Of a stretch of DNA of 64,000 bases, positions 22,830 through 32,294 are shown piece after piece. A program made the translations under genes and the position numbers. Numbering within the stretch: the first letter of the stretch is position 1; every line of letters starts with the position of its first letter. The DNA is taken from NCBI GenBank assembly GCA_020809705.1, contig CP085825.1, positions 3,224,001-3,288,000 on the forward strand, given 5' to 3'. The notes beneath the pieces were generated by a model. The model was not told where the DNA came from and did no database searches. It saw nothing but the letters and a program-made list of their open reading frames with translations. This DNA is from Calonectria ilicicola (taxonomy: Eukaryota; Ascomycota; Sordariomycetes; Hypocreales; Nectriaceae).

Positions 22830-24293
22830 GGTGAAGGGATTGGTTGACGTGCGGACGCGTTTGGTGGCTTCGATTGCCTGGCGGCTTCTTTTTTTTATTA
22901 TTTGTTTACTTCGAGACGCAATTGACCGACCGGCTGGGCAAAAGGGAACAACCCAAGCAGATGGACAAGAGCGGAAGGGCGAGAAGAGGGCGGGAGGTTA
23001 AAGAAGAAGAAAAAGAAAGGACGGAAGAGTCGGGAATGGAGATGAGGTTGACAGGTAGGCCCAAGTGGAATTGGAGGACGGACCTCGCGCACTAAGCAAC
23101 CAACCAAGCGAGGCTTTTTCTGGTTGGCGGACAGCCACTGCAGCGTTTTGCAGCGCTGCGCGGGATTGCCACGGGCCTAGCTGGGGCAGATATTCAGGGG
23201 CGCCGCTGGAACGGTGCAGGGGGTTGACGGACGCCTGACAGGGGACCGTGGGTGTGAGAGCTCAGCGAGAGAGGGCGCTGGGTGGGCGCTGGGTGGACGC
23301 TGAGTGGACGCTGAGTGGACACCTCGGCCACGCCAGAAGCCTTCGACGAGGTTCACAGCGCCGACGCTACTGTAGGTACGGAGGGTCCGCCACGCCTGCC
23401 GACCCTGCCGAGCCTGATGTCATGGTGGTCGCCTGCTCACTTCGCTTATTACAGCGAGGGTTACGGGACAACAACGGTGATGGATGGGGATGGATGGATG
23501 AAATGGGTGAAGCAATTGACCAGCGACAAATAAAATGAAATAAAAATGAAATAAAAAAAATTTACATGTGAAAGCACATGCACAGAGAAAACTAGACGCA
23601 TTTACCTGTTTCAAGATGTCCGTGTTGCTTATTTATTTATTTATCTTTTTGTTTGTTTGTTTTTTTCACTGCCAGCAGCAGCAGCGGATTAATGGCGCAT
23701 AAGGAGCTAATTTACTGAAGCTCAATCGATAACAGCAAGCATCGCGATCCCGTGGAGGCCGCTACCTCCGCGGCGTGGCGACATTGGTCATGATGCATGT
23801 GTGTATTGTATGTACATTACATACAACAAAAATATACATCCCGCTCCGTAACCACGAGATTTGATGCTGCATCGCGCCGCAGGCCATGGCCAAGTCGATT
23901 GCGTTCTAGGCCGGAACCAGCAGCAAGCTTTCTGCATCCCCAGACGCTGAGGCACGATGGTGTCCCAGTCGTTGTCTCAGGCCCAGTCCCAGTCCCAGTC
24001 CCGGTTTCAGTCCCACCCTCACAAAGCCAACGGCACCAATGGCCCGGCTGACAATTCGTGATCAACGGTGCGTATTAAACTCAATCCCGGCCACCATGCT
24101 CCACAGCAGGAGACACAGGGTGAGCAGACGCGAATCTCACTTTCACCAACTGCCAAATCCAAACCCAAAGACTAGTCCGCCAGTAGCCAGAGCCTAGACA
24201 GACTCGCCTGCAAAAATGTCTCATGCCCGTCGCCGCTTATGGGCCGCCTGAGCCTCCCCTCCACACATCAAGCGGGTCCCCCACCACCCGTCC
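22830..24293. other. Spacer with minisatellite and short palindrome
   Basis: No gene seen. The left part is the promoter of the membrane glycoprotein gene. An 11-bp minisatellite lies at 23274-23317, A-rich ATAAAATGAA-like DNA at about 23528-23565, a perfect hairpin (9-bp arms, 3-nt loop) at 23806-23826, and a CAGTCC-type repeat near 23980-24015. Confidence 0.55.
23274..23317 (+). repeat. 11-bp minisatellite, four copies
   Basis: Two copies of GGCGCTGGGTG are followed by two copies of GACGCTGAGTG. The pairwise structure suggests stepwise duplication. It lies in the spacer upstream of a membrane-protein gene. Confidence 0.85.
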
Positions 24294-24395
24294 GGTGAGA
24301 TGGCCGAGTTGGTTATGGCGTCAGGTTAAGGTCACCTTAACAACCTCTACTTCCTGATGGAGCAATCCTCCTGGGTTCGAGTCCCAGTCTCATCA
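24294..24395 (+). tRNA. tRNA-Leu(AAG) with an intron
   Basis: Class II tRNA. The acceptor stem GGTGAGA (24294-24300) pairs with TCTCATC (24388-24394) with one G-U, and the discriminator base is A. The D arm is GCCGAGTTGGTTATGGC. The anticodon stem TCAGG/CCTGA encloses loop TTAAGG, giving anticodon AAG at positions 34-36. An intron of about 20 nt after base 37 contains CCTTAA, which can pair with the anticodon region TTAAGG, as is common for eukaryotic tRNA introns. A long variable arm (GGAG/CTCC) and T arm CTGGGTTCGAGTCCCAG complete the fold. A T-run just downstream (from about 24397) fits an RNA polymerase III terminator. Leu(AAG) decodes CUU/CUC. Confidence 0.95.
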
Positions 24396-25384
24396 TTTTC
24401 TTTTTTTTTGCGAATTGGAGCGGGATTGGGAGAGTTGTGCGGTGTTGATTGATTCTTGGTGTTGCTTGCTGGTGGGTGGCGGAGGGCGGGCGACGTTGGG
24501 ATTGCAGATTTTTTTTTGTTAGTGCGGGCTGTGGCTGGGTGGCGTTGAGGGAAGCCGGCGGGTGGCTGTTTAGGGTGACATCTTGTTGGAAAGTGTCGGA
24601 ATGAGCAGGAGAATTTGCATTTTGGGATGTGGTTGCGCGGATGGGTGAGATATTGGGATGTATGGATGAGTGTGAGTGAGTACGGCATGGGGCACAGGGC
24701 TCTGGGCGGTATGCGGGTAGTGGTGGGTATGGCAACTTGGATGATTCCAACACAGATAAGAAACAAGTAGGCGCAATTGATGAAAGAAATTGATGTGATG
24801 TGTATGCATGTATGTATACTTGGTTTATTTTTCTATGAATGTATGCTAATACGCATCATGATTGGGATTGTGTGATGAATGTTCGTATGGACAGTACAAG
24901 CACAGTCTTTGAAAGATTGCATGTACCCCTTCTATCTTTTCTAGTCATCACCCGACTAATTTATCGGCGAATGAATAAAGAAACAAATAACCCGAGTACG
25001 CAATTTTCCTATTCTTTATTAATTCCTTTTTAATGAAAAATTGAAGCTTTGGGACAGTTGGGTTCTGTGGCATTAAAGGTGAAAACGTCGTCTTTCATGG
25101 CATGCATTGGATGCCCTGGTTCTGCTGGAAGAGAACACAACTCACAAAGCAAAACGTATACTATCAAGATAAACAATTCACTTTTAAAATAATTATTGAA
25201 CTGATCTAGTAACCGATGCTAAGCTTCCAGCGCCAATGCTTGTTTCAATAACTTGCCCGCATTGGTAACAATAAATCCACATACACACGCACACACAAAA
25301 AGGATATCAAAAACACACACAACTCATCGCTAGTCGTGACCATGACCAAGAAAAAAAAAAAGATCAGAAAAACTCTTGATCCAA
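24396..25384. other. Spacer between tRNA-Leu and a minus-strand gene
   Basis: About 1 kb. The first bases are the polymerase III T-run terminator. The rest is A/T-rich with CA-rich stretches near 25280-25320 and probably includes the 3' UTR of the minus-strand gene ending at 25385. No gene seen. Confidence 0.55.
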
Positions 25385-26452
25385 TCACCACGACCGCACC
25401 GTTACAATTTCCAGTTTACCATACTCATCAGGATATGCCCTCTCGTTCTCAAAAAGGGTAATGTAGCCGTTTGAGCTGTACTTTATGTTGACCCCCTCAG
25501 CTCCGTGGGCCCGCTCCATCCCCTCTCGAAACTTGGTCTTGGGGTTTCCGGCCTTGATGCGCTTCTTCTCGAAAAACACATAGCCTGCGTAAAAGGTAAT
25601 ATTACTGTTCCCATCTAGAATGCCTTTCCGGCCCATAAAGTAGCGCAGGTTGGCTGGCGAGACCTTTCGGCCGTCCTTGAACGTCTTTGATATCTCACGC
25701 ACAAATGCAGCCTGCGTGATGCCATCCCTGGCCAAAAGGTTCCGGATCTTCTTGCGCACCTCGTCGCACGTGTCGTAAACTGGCACCTGGCCGGCTTCCT
25801 CTCTTGGGAGCTCCACTCCGCTGACGTCAAACATCTCCTCGGGCTTCTTCCCGCTGTCGCTGTCGACCCTCTGGGTCCTCTTGGGGCTGCTGGCTTTGAG
25901 CGGGAGGCCCTGGAGCTCCCGTTTCTTAAAGAAGGCATGCGCAGCCCTGTACGTGTCGTAGAATTCACCACCCCAGGTGCCAGACTGGTTCATAAAGGAT
26001 GAATACTCCCGGGCGCTGACGTTGATGGCTTTCTGGAACTCGCCGACTTTCATGGCCCCAGACCCGGTCCAGGCCTTGATCTTGCGGCGGACCTGACTGC
26101 ACGTGTCGCTGCTGGTGGGTTCTAGGCGTGCATCATCATCTGGTATTTCTGGAACATTGTCTGGGAATAGGTCTTCTTTCATGCCAGTAGCATTCGACTT
26201 GCGCTTTCTGGTCGCCAAAGTCGACTTCGGCGCGGGCCCTGCAATGTTGTTCATTGTATTTGGCGCCATGTTCTCTATCCTGGGTCTTGGAGGCGGGGGC
26301 ATCGCCATGTTTTCGTTCCCGATGGGGTTGAGGAGATTTGAAAGCGAGATTCCAGTCGGGGTATTCATTGTCACAGCTGGGTGGGAAGCCATTCCGGGGT
26401 TCATCGCTGACAGTGCTTGCGCTGGCGACCATGACCAGCCCGAGTCCGCCAT
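25385..26452 (-). CDS. Protein with duplicated helical domain (DUF7726-like), function unknown
   Basis: Single-exon protein of 355 aa (start MADSGWSWSPAQAL). It carries two copies of the same domain. The first reads DTCSQVRRKIKAW, then MKVGEFQKAINVSAREYSSF, then YDTYRAAHAFFKKRELQG. The second reads DTCDEVRKKIRNLL, then ITQAAFVREISK, then PANLRYFMGRKG and FYAGYVFFEKKRIKAG. Each looks like a helix-turn-helix-like bundle, and the pattern agrees with fungal proteins annotated as DUF7726; that name is from memory and unverified. A KRKSNATG stretch in the linker could be a nuclear-localisation signal. A DNA-linked role is conceivable because of the helical repeats and basic patch, but there is no direct evidence. 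The GTG nine codons upstream was rejected as a start in favour of the ATG at 26452. Confidence 0.82.
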   Translation of the reverse strand: MADSGWSWSPAQALSAMNPGMASHPAVTMNTPTGISLSNLLNPIGNENMAMPPPPRPRIENMAPNTMNNIAGPAPKSTLATRKRKSNATGMKEDLFPDNVPEIPDDDARLEPTSSDTCSQVRRKIKAWTGSGAMKVGEFQKAINVSAREYSSFMNQSGTWGGEFYDTYRAAHAFFKKRELQGLPLKASSPKRTQRVDSDSGKKPEEMFDVSGVELPREEAGQVPVYDTCDEVRKKIRNLLARDGITQAAFVREISKTFKDGRKVSPANLRYFMGRKGILDGNSNITFYAGYVFFEKKRIKAGNPKTKFREGMERAHGAEGVNIKYSSNGYITLFENERAYPDEYGKLEIVTVRSW

Positions 26453-27842
26453 TTTCACGACACGACAGTTAATATTCACGCTTGCACTTGGTGATGGACT
26501 CTTCTTGAATGATCTTGGGCGGAAAAGAAATTTCCAGGTCTGACCTCATTACGAGCGGGGTATGTTTGGTCTCCTGTACGCGTCGCCACAATTTTTCTTT
26601 CTTTTTCCTTGGTGTTGTAGATTTACACTGCTTACATAATGCGAGCTTGTATTTAGTCCTAATTTACCCCTCCGACCAGACCATGTCGGAGACGGAGCCG
26701 GTCGGGGAAGAGCGGGGCCATTGGGCCGGCCGACGGATTCGAGGTGCAGATCGCGGGGTTAGACGTATAGACACCATCTCTGTCCTTGGGGAACAAAGAG
26801 GAGTAATTATGGGGGGAAGAGAACCACGATGCAACCCCGGGAACAAGCCCGCTGATAGCTTGTGGCATTCCCCGCAATTTGCGCTGTGCCTAGATGCATT
26901 CGTTTGCGTTGAAGGAGGAGGGGTGGCTGATCCGAAGTGGAACTCCATGACGGGCAAGGGCTACATGGAGTCGTCTGATTGGAATTGGCAAGCTCGGTAC
27001 TCGACACAGCGGATCATGAACAGCCAGGCTGTGAAATCAGTGTGCATATGTTGGCTGATGAGCCACGTACTCGTGCTCAACGACAACGGACGGGGTGCAG
27101 GGTGCCAATGTAAGTATTGTCACGCTGACAGCGCAGTTAGGTAACAAAAACGATGCGCCTCCTGTTGTGTCTCGCCTTCAATCTCGGCTGTAGCACTGGA
27201 TTTGGGCCCGGTCCTATCCCGGATAGACCAACCAGCTGGCTCCTCGCCAGGTGAAAAAAAAGTGACAGGCGACAGAAACGGGGGAGTCCCGAGTTGGGCA
27301 GTCTCGGGCCCCAGAAATAGAAAGATGAAGCCGTTGGTGTGTAACCGTAGTGTTGGCTCACACCAACGCAACCTCAACTCCTCTGCCGACCCCAGCTTGA
27401 TCACTGCTCGATGTGGTTGTGTGGATCGGCTGCAACCAAGCAGAGGCGGAGGTGTGGAGACGCATGGTATGACTCGCCTCAAGCCCAGACAACCAGAACG
27501 TGGGGGGCAATCCGAACATGGTCGTACAAGGTCGTGTGGGGGTCATTGAGGATCAAGGTAGATGATGGAACTCGATTCGATCATTCGGTTGATGGTCCGG
27601 AAGTGCTCGGCTGGGAAATTCTTGACAGACTGTTCATTAGTGGCTTATCACCGGTCGACGTTTTCCACCGGCGGAGCCTTGTTCCGAGGAGGGAAGGTAT
27701 AAAGATGACTGAAAGGTCGCCTTATACATGAGGCGTCTTCTTAGGGAGCGTTATCTCGTGATTCATTCTTCTTCCGTTATCATTGACTTTCAAGTCACAA
27801 TCTTTCGAAATCTACTGGACTCATTATTCAAACGGGCTCGAC
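26453..27842. other. Divergent promoter region, no gene seen
   Basis: About 1.4 kb between divergent genes. Open frames on both strands (for example 26509-27144 plus) show no domain and overlap each other. Likely holds the promoters of the DUF7726-like gene and of the DHDPS-family gene. Confidence 0.5.
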
Positions 27843-28832
27843 ATGACAATCTCAGGAGATTCCAAAGCGAACGGGAGCGCTCAACTCTCTCGTTCCCCAT
27901 CATCGCCGATCCTGGGTGATGGAATCTATGTTCCAACAGTCGCCTTCTTCACTCCTGAAGACAAGGTGGATGTCGACACCACGCGAGCTCACGCAACTCG
28001 ACTGGCACAGACTGACATTGCTGGCTTGGTGACGCACGGGTCTAATGGCGAAGCAGTCCACCTTGACCACGAGGAGCGTCAGGTCATTACAAAGGCTACC
28101 AGGTCCGCCCTGGATGCCGCAGGAAAAGCTCACCTCCCCGTGATTGCAGGTTGCGGAGCGCAATCCACTCGAGAGACGATCCTGCTCTGCAACGAGGCGG
28201 CTAGCTCAGGAGCGAGCTATGCTCTAGTTCTGCCGCCGGCATACTACGGAGGCCTTCTCACAATGGAGCTGATACTGGAGCACTTCAGGGCTGTTGCTGA
28301 TGCAAGCCCTATCCCCATTCTGATCTACAACTTTCCCGCTGCCTGCGGAGGGCTCGACGTCAGCTCAGACAGCATCCTCGCACTGTCACAGCACGAAAAC
28401 ATTGTGGGTGTCAAGCTGACATGCGGCAACACGGGCAAGCTGGCCAGAGTGGTGGCAGGCACAAAGGGGACGCGGTTCCAAACGTTTGGCGGGAGTGTCG
28501 ACTTCACCATCCAGACACTTGCTGTTGGCGGACACGGCATCATTGGCGGCACGGCCAACATTGCCCCTCGGGCATGCGTCAGGGTTATGCAGCTGTGGAA
28601 GGACGACAGACAGGACCAGGCTCGCGGGCTGCAGGAGATTGTGGCTGGCGGAGACTGGGCGGCCATCAAGGGCGGGTTTGTAGCCGTCAAGGCGGCGCTG
28701 CAGCGGTATTACGGGTACGGTGGGCAGCCTCGAAGGCCCTGCGCCCTGCTGGAGGGCAAAGCTCTCGAATCGCAGATGGCCGAGTTTTCGGAGCTGGTGG
28801 CTGTGGAGCAGAAGTTGGCGGCGTCGGAATAG
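27843..28832 (+). CDS. Dihydrodipicolinate synthase/HOGA-family lyase
   Basis: Single-exon, 329 aa. Class I (Schiff-base) aldolase of the DapA/N-acetylneuraminate lyase superfamily, with a full TIM barrel. Visible signatures are GIYVPTVAFFTPEDKVD at the N-terminus, GLVTHGSNGEAVHLDHEER (motif GTTGE-like, here GSNGE), PPAYYGG, the tyrosine in ILIYNFPAACGG, and the Schiff-base Lys191 in VGVKLTCGN. GGTANIAPRACV closes the barrel. Fungi make lysine by the aminoadipate route, so this is not a lysine enzyme. Better candidates are 4-hydroxy-2-oxoglutarate aldolase or a 2-keto-3-deoxy-sugar-acid aldolase such as the one in fungal D-galacturonate breakdown. The substrate cannot be decided from the sequence. 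Start: first ATG in frame; upstream in-frame codons offer only TTG. No pathway partner lies next to it. Confidence 0.9.
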   Translation: MTISGDSKANGSAQLSRSPSSPILGDGIYVPTVAFFTPEDKVDVDTTRAHATRLAQTDIAGLVTHGSNGEAVHLDHEERQVITKATRSALDAAGKAHLPVIAGCGAQSTRETILLCNEAASSGASYALVLPPAYYGGLLTMELILEHFRAVADASPIPILIYNFPAACGGLDVSSDSILALSQHENIVGVKLTCGNTGKLARVVAGTKGTRFQTFGGSVDFTIQTLAVGGHGIIGGTANIAPRACVRVMQLWKDDRQDQARGLQEIVAGGDWAAIKGGFVAVKAALQRYYGYGGQPRRPCALLEGKALESQMAEFSELVAVEQKLAASE

Positions 28833-30280
28833 GCAGTGTTGCTCCCTAAAGTGTTGCTCCCTACATGACCCAGGCACACGTGAGGGGGGAGGGGTGTGCG
28901 GCTTGCAGGCGCGGGGGGGAACCAGAAAACGGATGGCGTTGGGATGTCTGATTACCAAGTCTGACCTTGGGATAGCCGCATTGTGTGTCGGTACGAATAA
29001 CGAATCAATAATATTGCTGTCTGATGACTCGGATCTTACGCTTGATGCTACGTCGTATGCTTTGCCACAGCTGTGCGTCCTTCAGCCTGGGTGCAACCCG
29101 TGGGACCAGGGGGCGAGCCAAGGCAGGGACGGTAACAGGAAGAAGGACACAGCGGAGTCTCTGGAGGGTGCGAAACACTGACTGGAGAGCATGATGCCCG
29201 GCAAACAGCCCAATGGGGAGTGGCTGTTGGGCCGTGTATAGTTGTAGCAGATTGGGGTGGATTGAGCGGTTTCTTGGTTTGAAATATAGGCCTGCAATCC
29301 CTTGGACCACGCCATAACTAGAGCCCCTCTCAACGCCAACTGCCCAAAAGAGACGAATATTAAAACTCTAGGAGTGGCTGCTGCAGCACATCCGTCCCCC
29401 CATAAGTCCCACTTACAGCCACCCCACGGTGGTACAGTATAACAGGCCACCCCCAACCGTCGGCCCCCCAACGACACCGAGGGACGGGTATGTTTCCGCG
29501 CGTTAGAGGAAGTAGCTGGCGATCGGTCGTCGGAAATGCCCTTAAGTGGTCGTGTCGCCGGGAACCCAGAGGCCTGGGACTAAGGCAATGGTGTGGAGTT
29601 GCGCCCTATGCTATGCAGTATGTAATGCCTTTGAGGCAATTGGGTGTCAACCAGGACAGGCCAGGACAAGACCTGTTGCTGCTGTGACCCCCACGCGGGA
29701 ACCCCAGACCCGGCAGTTCGATGCTGGGGGAAGGATACTATGCTAAAAAACTGCAAGCGGTATTGCAACTGAGGATCCGTGCGTGACATGCCTTGCAATT
29801 GTCCCGAGAGCCAATACAAATCGACCCGTGTGTGTGTCCCCGAGACGGGTCGCCTGGTGTTAATGCCAAAGGATTTTGCACGTCCCTATTAACAGATGTA
29901 GACAAAATAAACGAGGTTCCCAAAAGAAAAGAATAATAGAAAAAAAGAACTGCCATCAAGGGTATTAGCCACTCAACCAAGTTTCCTCTTGAAAACCTGG
30001 TTTGTAACTTGGCATTACCAAAGCCATGCCCATCTCCAGCTGAAAAGCGTGGCAAAAAAAAAAAAAAAAAAAAAAAAAACCAAGAAAGAAAAAGAACCAA
30101 AGCAGGATTTTGGTCCAAGCCTTCTGCCAACTTGCCACACTTCCTCAGCCAAGACAGCCAAAAAAACAAAACAAAACCCTTTGATTGTCTTGTCGTTTCG
30201 ATGACGGGGTATGCACTCACAACCCTCTCGTTGAGGCTATACATGGTCGCTTTGACCTCACCGAAGAGCAACGTGAGCAA
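28833..30280. other. Spacer with long poly-A tract
   Basis: No intact gene seen. A 26-base A run lies at 30054-30079, with further A-rich DNA after it. From 30185 the frame of the downstream zinc-finger gene is already open and looks protein-like, but has no ATG before 30281. Confidence 0.5.
30054..30079 (+). repeat. Poly-A tract, 26 nt
   Basis: Uninterrupted run of 26 A residues about 200 bp upstream of the zinc-finger gene. It could be a promoter dA:dT element or the tail of an old retro-insertion. No target-site duplication was recognised. Confidence 0.9.
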
Positions 30281-30649
30281 ATGGCTGCGGATGCCAAGGA
30301 GAATTCTCTAGCCTCTGGCAAGATATCTTCAGAGCGCCGTAAAAAGGCTGATCCCGAGGGGTTCAAAGAAGCTGCCCGTTTGAGTAATATTCGCTATCGT
30401 GCCAATTCACCAGAGAAGTATAACGCGAGACTCAAACGCTCCTACGAAAAATCAATCGCCTCTAAGAAATACTACTGCGACGTATGCGATGTTGCGTTCG
30501 GACATTCAGCCGACCTGAAGAGCCACCTACAGACTCGTAAGCACCAATTGAAAGTCAACCGTGGTTCAGCTTCCGAACTCCCAACCGTGCCGGGACAGGG
30601 TCTTACCGGCCCACATTTGGGCAACACTCCCCAACTCCAAACGTCATAA
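30281..30649 (+). CDS. Small C2H2/U1-type zinc-finger protein, possibly 5'-truncated
   Basis: From the first in-frame ATG it encodes 122 aa. One zinc finger is present: KYYCDVCDVAFGHSADLKSH, then LQTRKHQLKV, i.e. Cys-x2-Cys and two His in the U1-like spacing used for RNA or DNA binding. Upstream lies a highly charged helical region (SSERRKKADPEGFKEAARLS, NARLKRSYEKS). The frame stays open back to a TGA at 30182 and reads plausibly (THNPLVEAIHGRFDLTEEQ), but there is no ATG there. The true gene may therefore have an upstream exon, or it may have lost its 5' end. Its stop codon is only 7 bp from that of the convergent gene. I recall similar small zinc-finger proteins in lineage-specific fungal families but cannot name this one. 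It may be a gene fragment. Confidence 0.5.
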   Translation: MAADAKENSLASGKISSERRKKADPEGFKEAARLSNIRYRANSPEKYNARLKRSYEKSIASKKYYCDVCDVAFGHSADLKSHLQTRKHQLKVNRGSASELPTVPGQGLTGPHLGNTPQLQTS

Positions 30650-30656
30650 ATCACAA

Positions 30657-31690
30657 TTACACAGTCCCCAAAACATGCCAGAAAGCACGCTTCGGTCCGC
30701 TCCGAGCGCCCGTCGGCTCAGAAAAACACCTCTTCCTGCTCGCGTCCCTGCTGGCAATCTCCTTCATGAGCTCCACGGCTCTTGGCCGAGGCCCGTTGCA
30801 AATCTCCACGCGGGGGGCCCAGTTATGAAAGAGGGGAGTCCCGTGCAGGAGCGGGTTTTCCTTTGTGAGCATGGTTGCTATCTGGACGGGGTGGAAATTT
30901 GTCATGCGCTTCGGGCGGCCGTGCTGTGAGGGGAACAAGAAGAGGCGTGTTAGTTGGGCGCAGAGCACAAAGGGCAGGCAGCTGAACAATCACAAATGGA
31001 CACACGCACCTTGACCCGTTTGTGGGTTTCTTTGGAACTGCTGTCAACTGAAGCTGGCGTGGGGGTACCGGTGGAAGCGGAGATGCCAGAAACGACATGG
31101 CCCAGAGGTGGCACGCTGATTCCCTCGGATCCTTTGCTGTAAGTGGCCGCGTCTTCCTTGCTGCCGGCCGCCCTTTTTGGTGGTCCTGACGAGCCTCTGT
31201 TGGGCAGGGAGCGATAAGAAGGTTTCTGCTGCTTTACTATGACGAACGTGCTGCTTCCTGGGGCGTCATTTTCGTTGTCCGAGTCGGTCTCATATGCAGA
31301 CTCGGGTGCCTTCATGGCTGCCTTCATGAACGAAACGGGATTTTCCCGTATAGGAATTGGCCTTTTCAAGAAATTCTCCTCTGCAAACTTCTTCTTGCTT
31401 TGCCTAAACAAGTCTCGGGCCTTGGCTTCACACAGCTTGTCGATTTTGGCATCGTCTGCTTCCCCAAAGTCGACCGTGTAAGACCTTGAGGGGCAGACAT
31501 ATTGCTCGCAGCCAAAAAGAATAAGAACTTCCCTTCTGGATTTGTACACGCATTCCTCGGGACTTGGCAAGGCGCGAGACAATGTCTGTTTGGCATGGCG
31601 AAGAGTGAGGTAGAAAAAGTCGCAAAAGTTCCAAAGATGCCTTTGTGGCATAGAGCAGTGACAGCACCGTCTCTGGATTTTTTCGCACAT
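30657..31690 (-). CDS. Hypothetical Cys-rich protein, function unknown
   Basis: Modelled as two exons, 31010-31690 and 30657-30923 (intron 30924-31009, donor GTGCGT, acceptor CTCACAG), giving 315 aa. The N-terminus is rich in Cys (MCEKIQRRCCHC, then Cys in FCDFF, PEECVY, FGCEQYVC), which may bind metal. A basic helical part (CEAKARDLFRQSKKKFAEE), a Ser/Gly/Pro linker and a more conserved-looking C-terminus (RMTNFHPVQIATML, PLLHGTPLFHNWAPRVEIC) follow. The start is uncertain. The frame is open to 31903 without an earlier ATG. A second frame on the same strand (31366-31896, starting ATG, hydrophobic near FCIFFFSSIFALPRFL) is also open, so an upstream exon with a different start is possible. It is not recognised and looks lineage-restricted. 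Confidence 0.55.
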
Positions 31691-32294
31691 GTTAACATGA
31701 CAAAAGGGCCTTGAGGCCCCAAATTCTCGAGGGCAAAGACCAACCCGTTGGTGAAGCTGGGCGGGCTTGTATGACGCTTGGATGGAGAGAACACCATAAG
31801 GAATCGAGGCAAAGCAAATATGGAGGAGAAAAAGAAAATACAAAATTTCATTTTGCGAAACGAGTTTCTTGCTAGACTGATGGAATCGGGCACCATGATT
31901 CACTGTTTTAATATGAGTTTATAATGAGAGTCATGGATGGTTTTGCCAAGTGTTGCCAATTGGTGGCCAACTACTAAATCAGAATCATCGGCCCTGCATA
32001 TATTTCGTCGCAGCGTGTGTGGAGTCAGTTACTGCCAACGCTCTTGGTACGTTCTCAGAACATGAGATATACACAGGCAAATATCGCAACCAAGCTCTCC
32101 TGTTCACGAAAAAAAAAGAAAAACGCAGCTTGAAACAATGGTGAATGATGAACACAACTTATTTCACTGCGGCCTAACTGAGGCGAACTAACTAATTACG
32201 TTGACTCAACACTGCTTTTTTTTCAATAACTTCAAACCCGATAGCATCTAATCAAAACGCCGTGCCATGGACCAGACCTAGGATATTCTATGCC
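31691..32294. other. Spacer upstream of the hypothetical gene and 3' of kre33
   Basis: About 600 bp. It contains the upstream part of open frames of the hypothetical minus-strand gene (to 31903), then A/T-rich DNA that probably includes the kre33 3' UTR. No separate gene seen. Confidence 0.5.

Noticed and set aside
23806..23826. Perfect short hairpin (9-bp arms, 3-nt loop) as an RNA element or terminator
   Set aside because: Short A/T palindromes of TGTA type are frequent by chance and no gene context supports a function.
26509..27144. 211-codon plus-strand open frame in the divergent promoter
   Set aside because: Begins inside the leader of the neighbouring gene, has no recognisable domain and is matched by open frames on the opposite strand.
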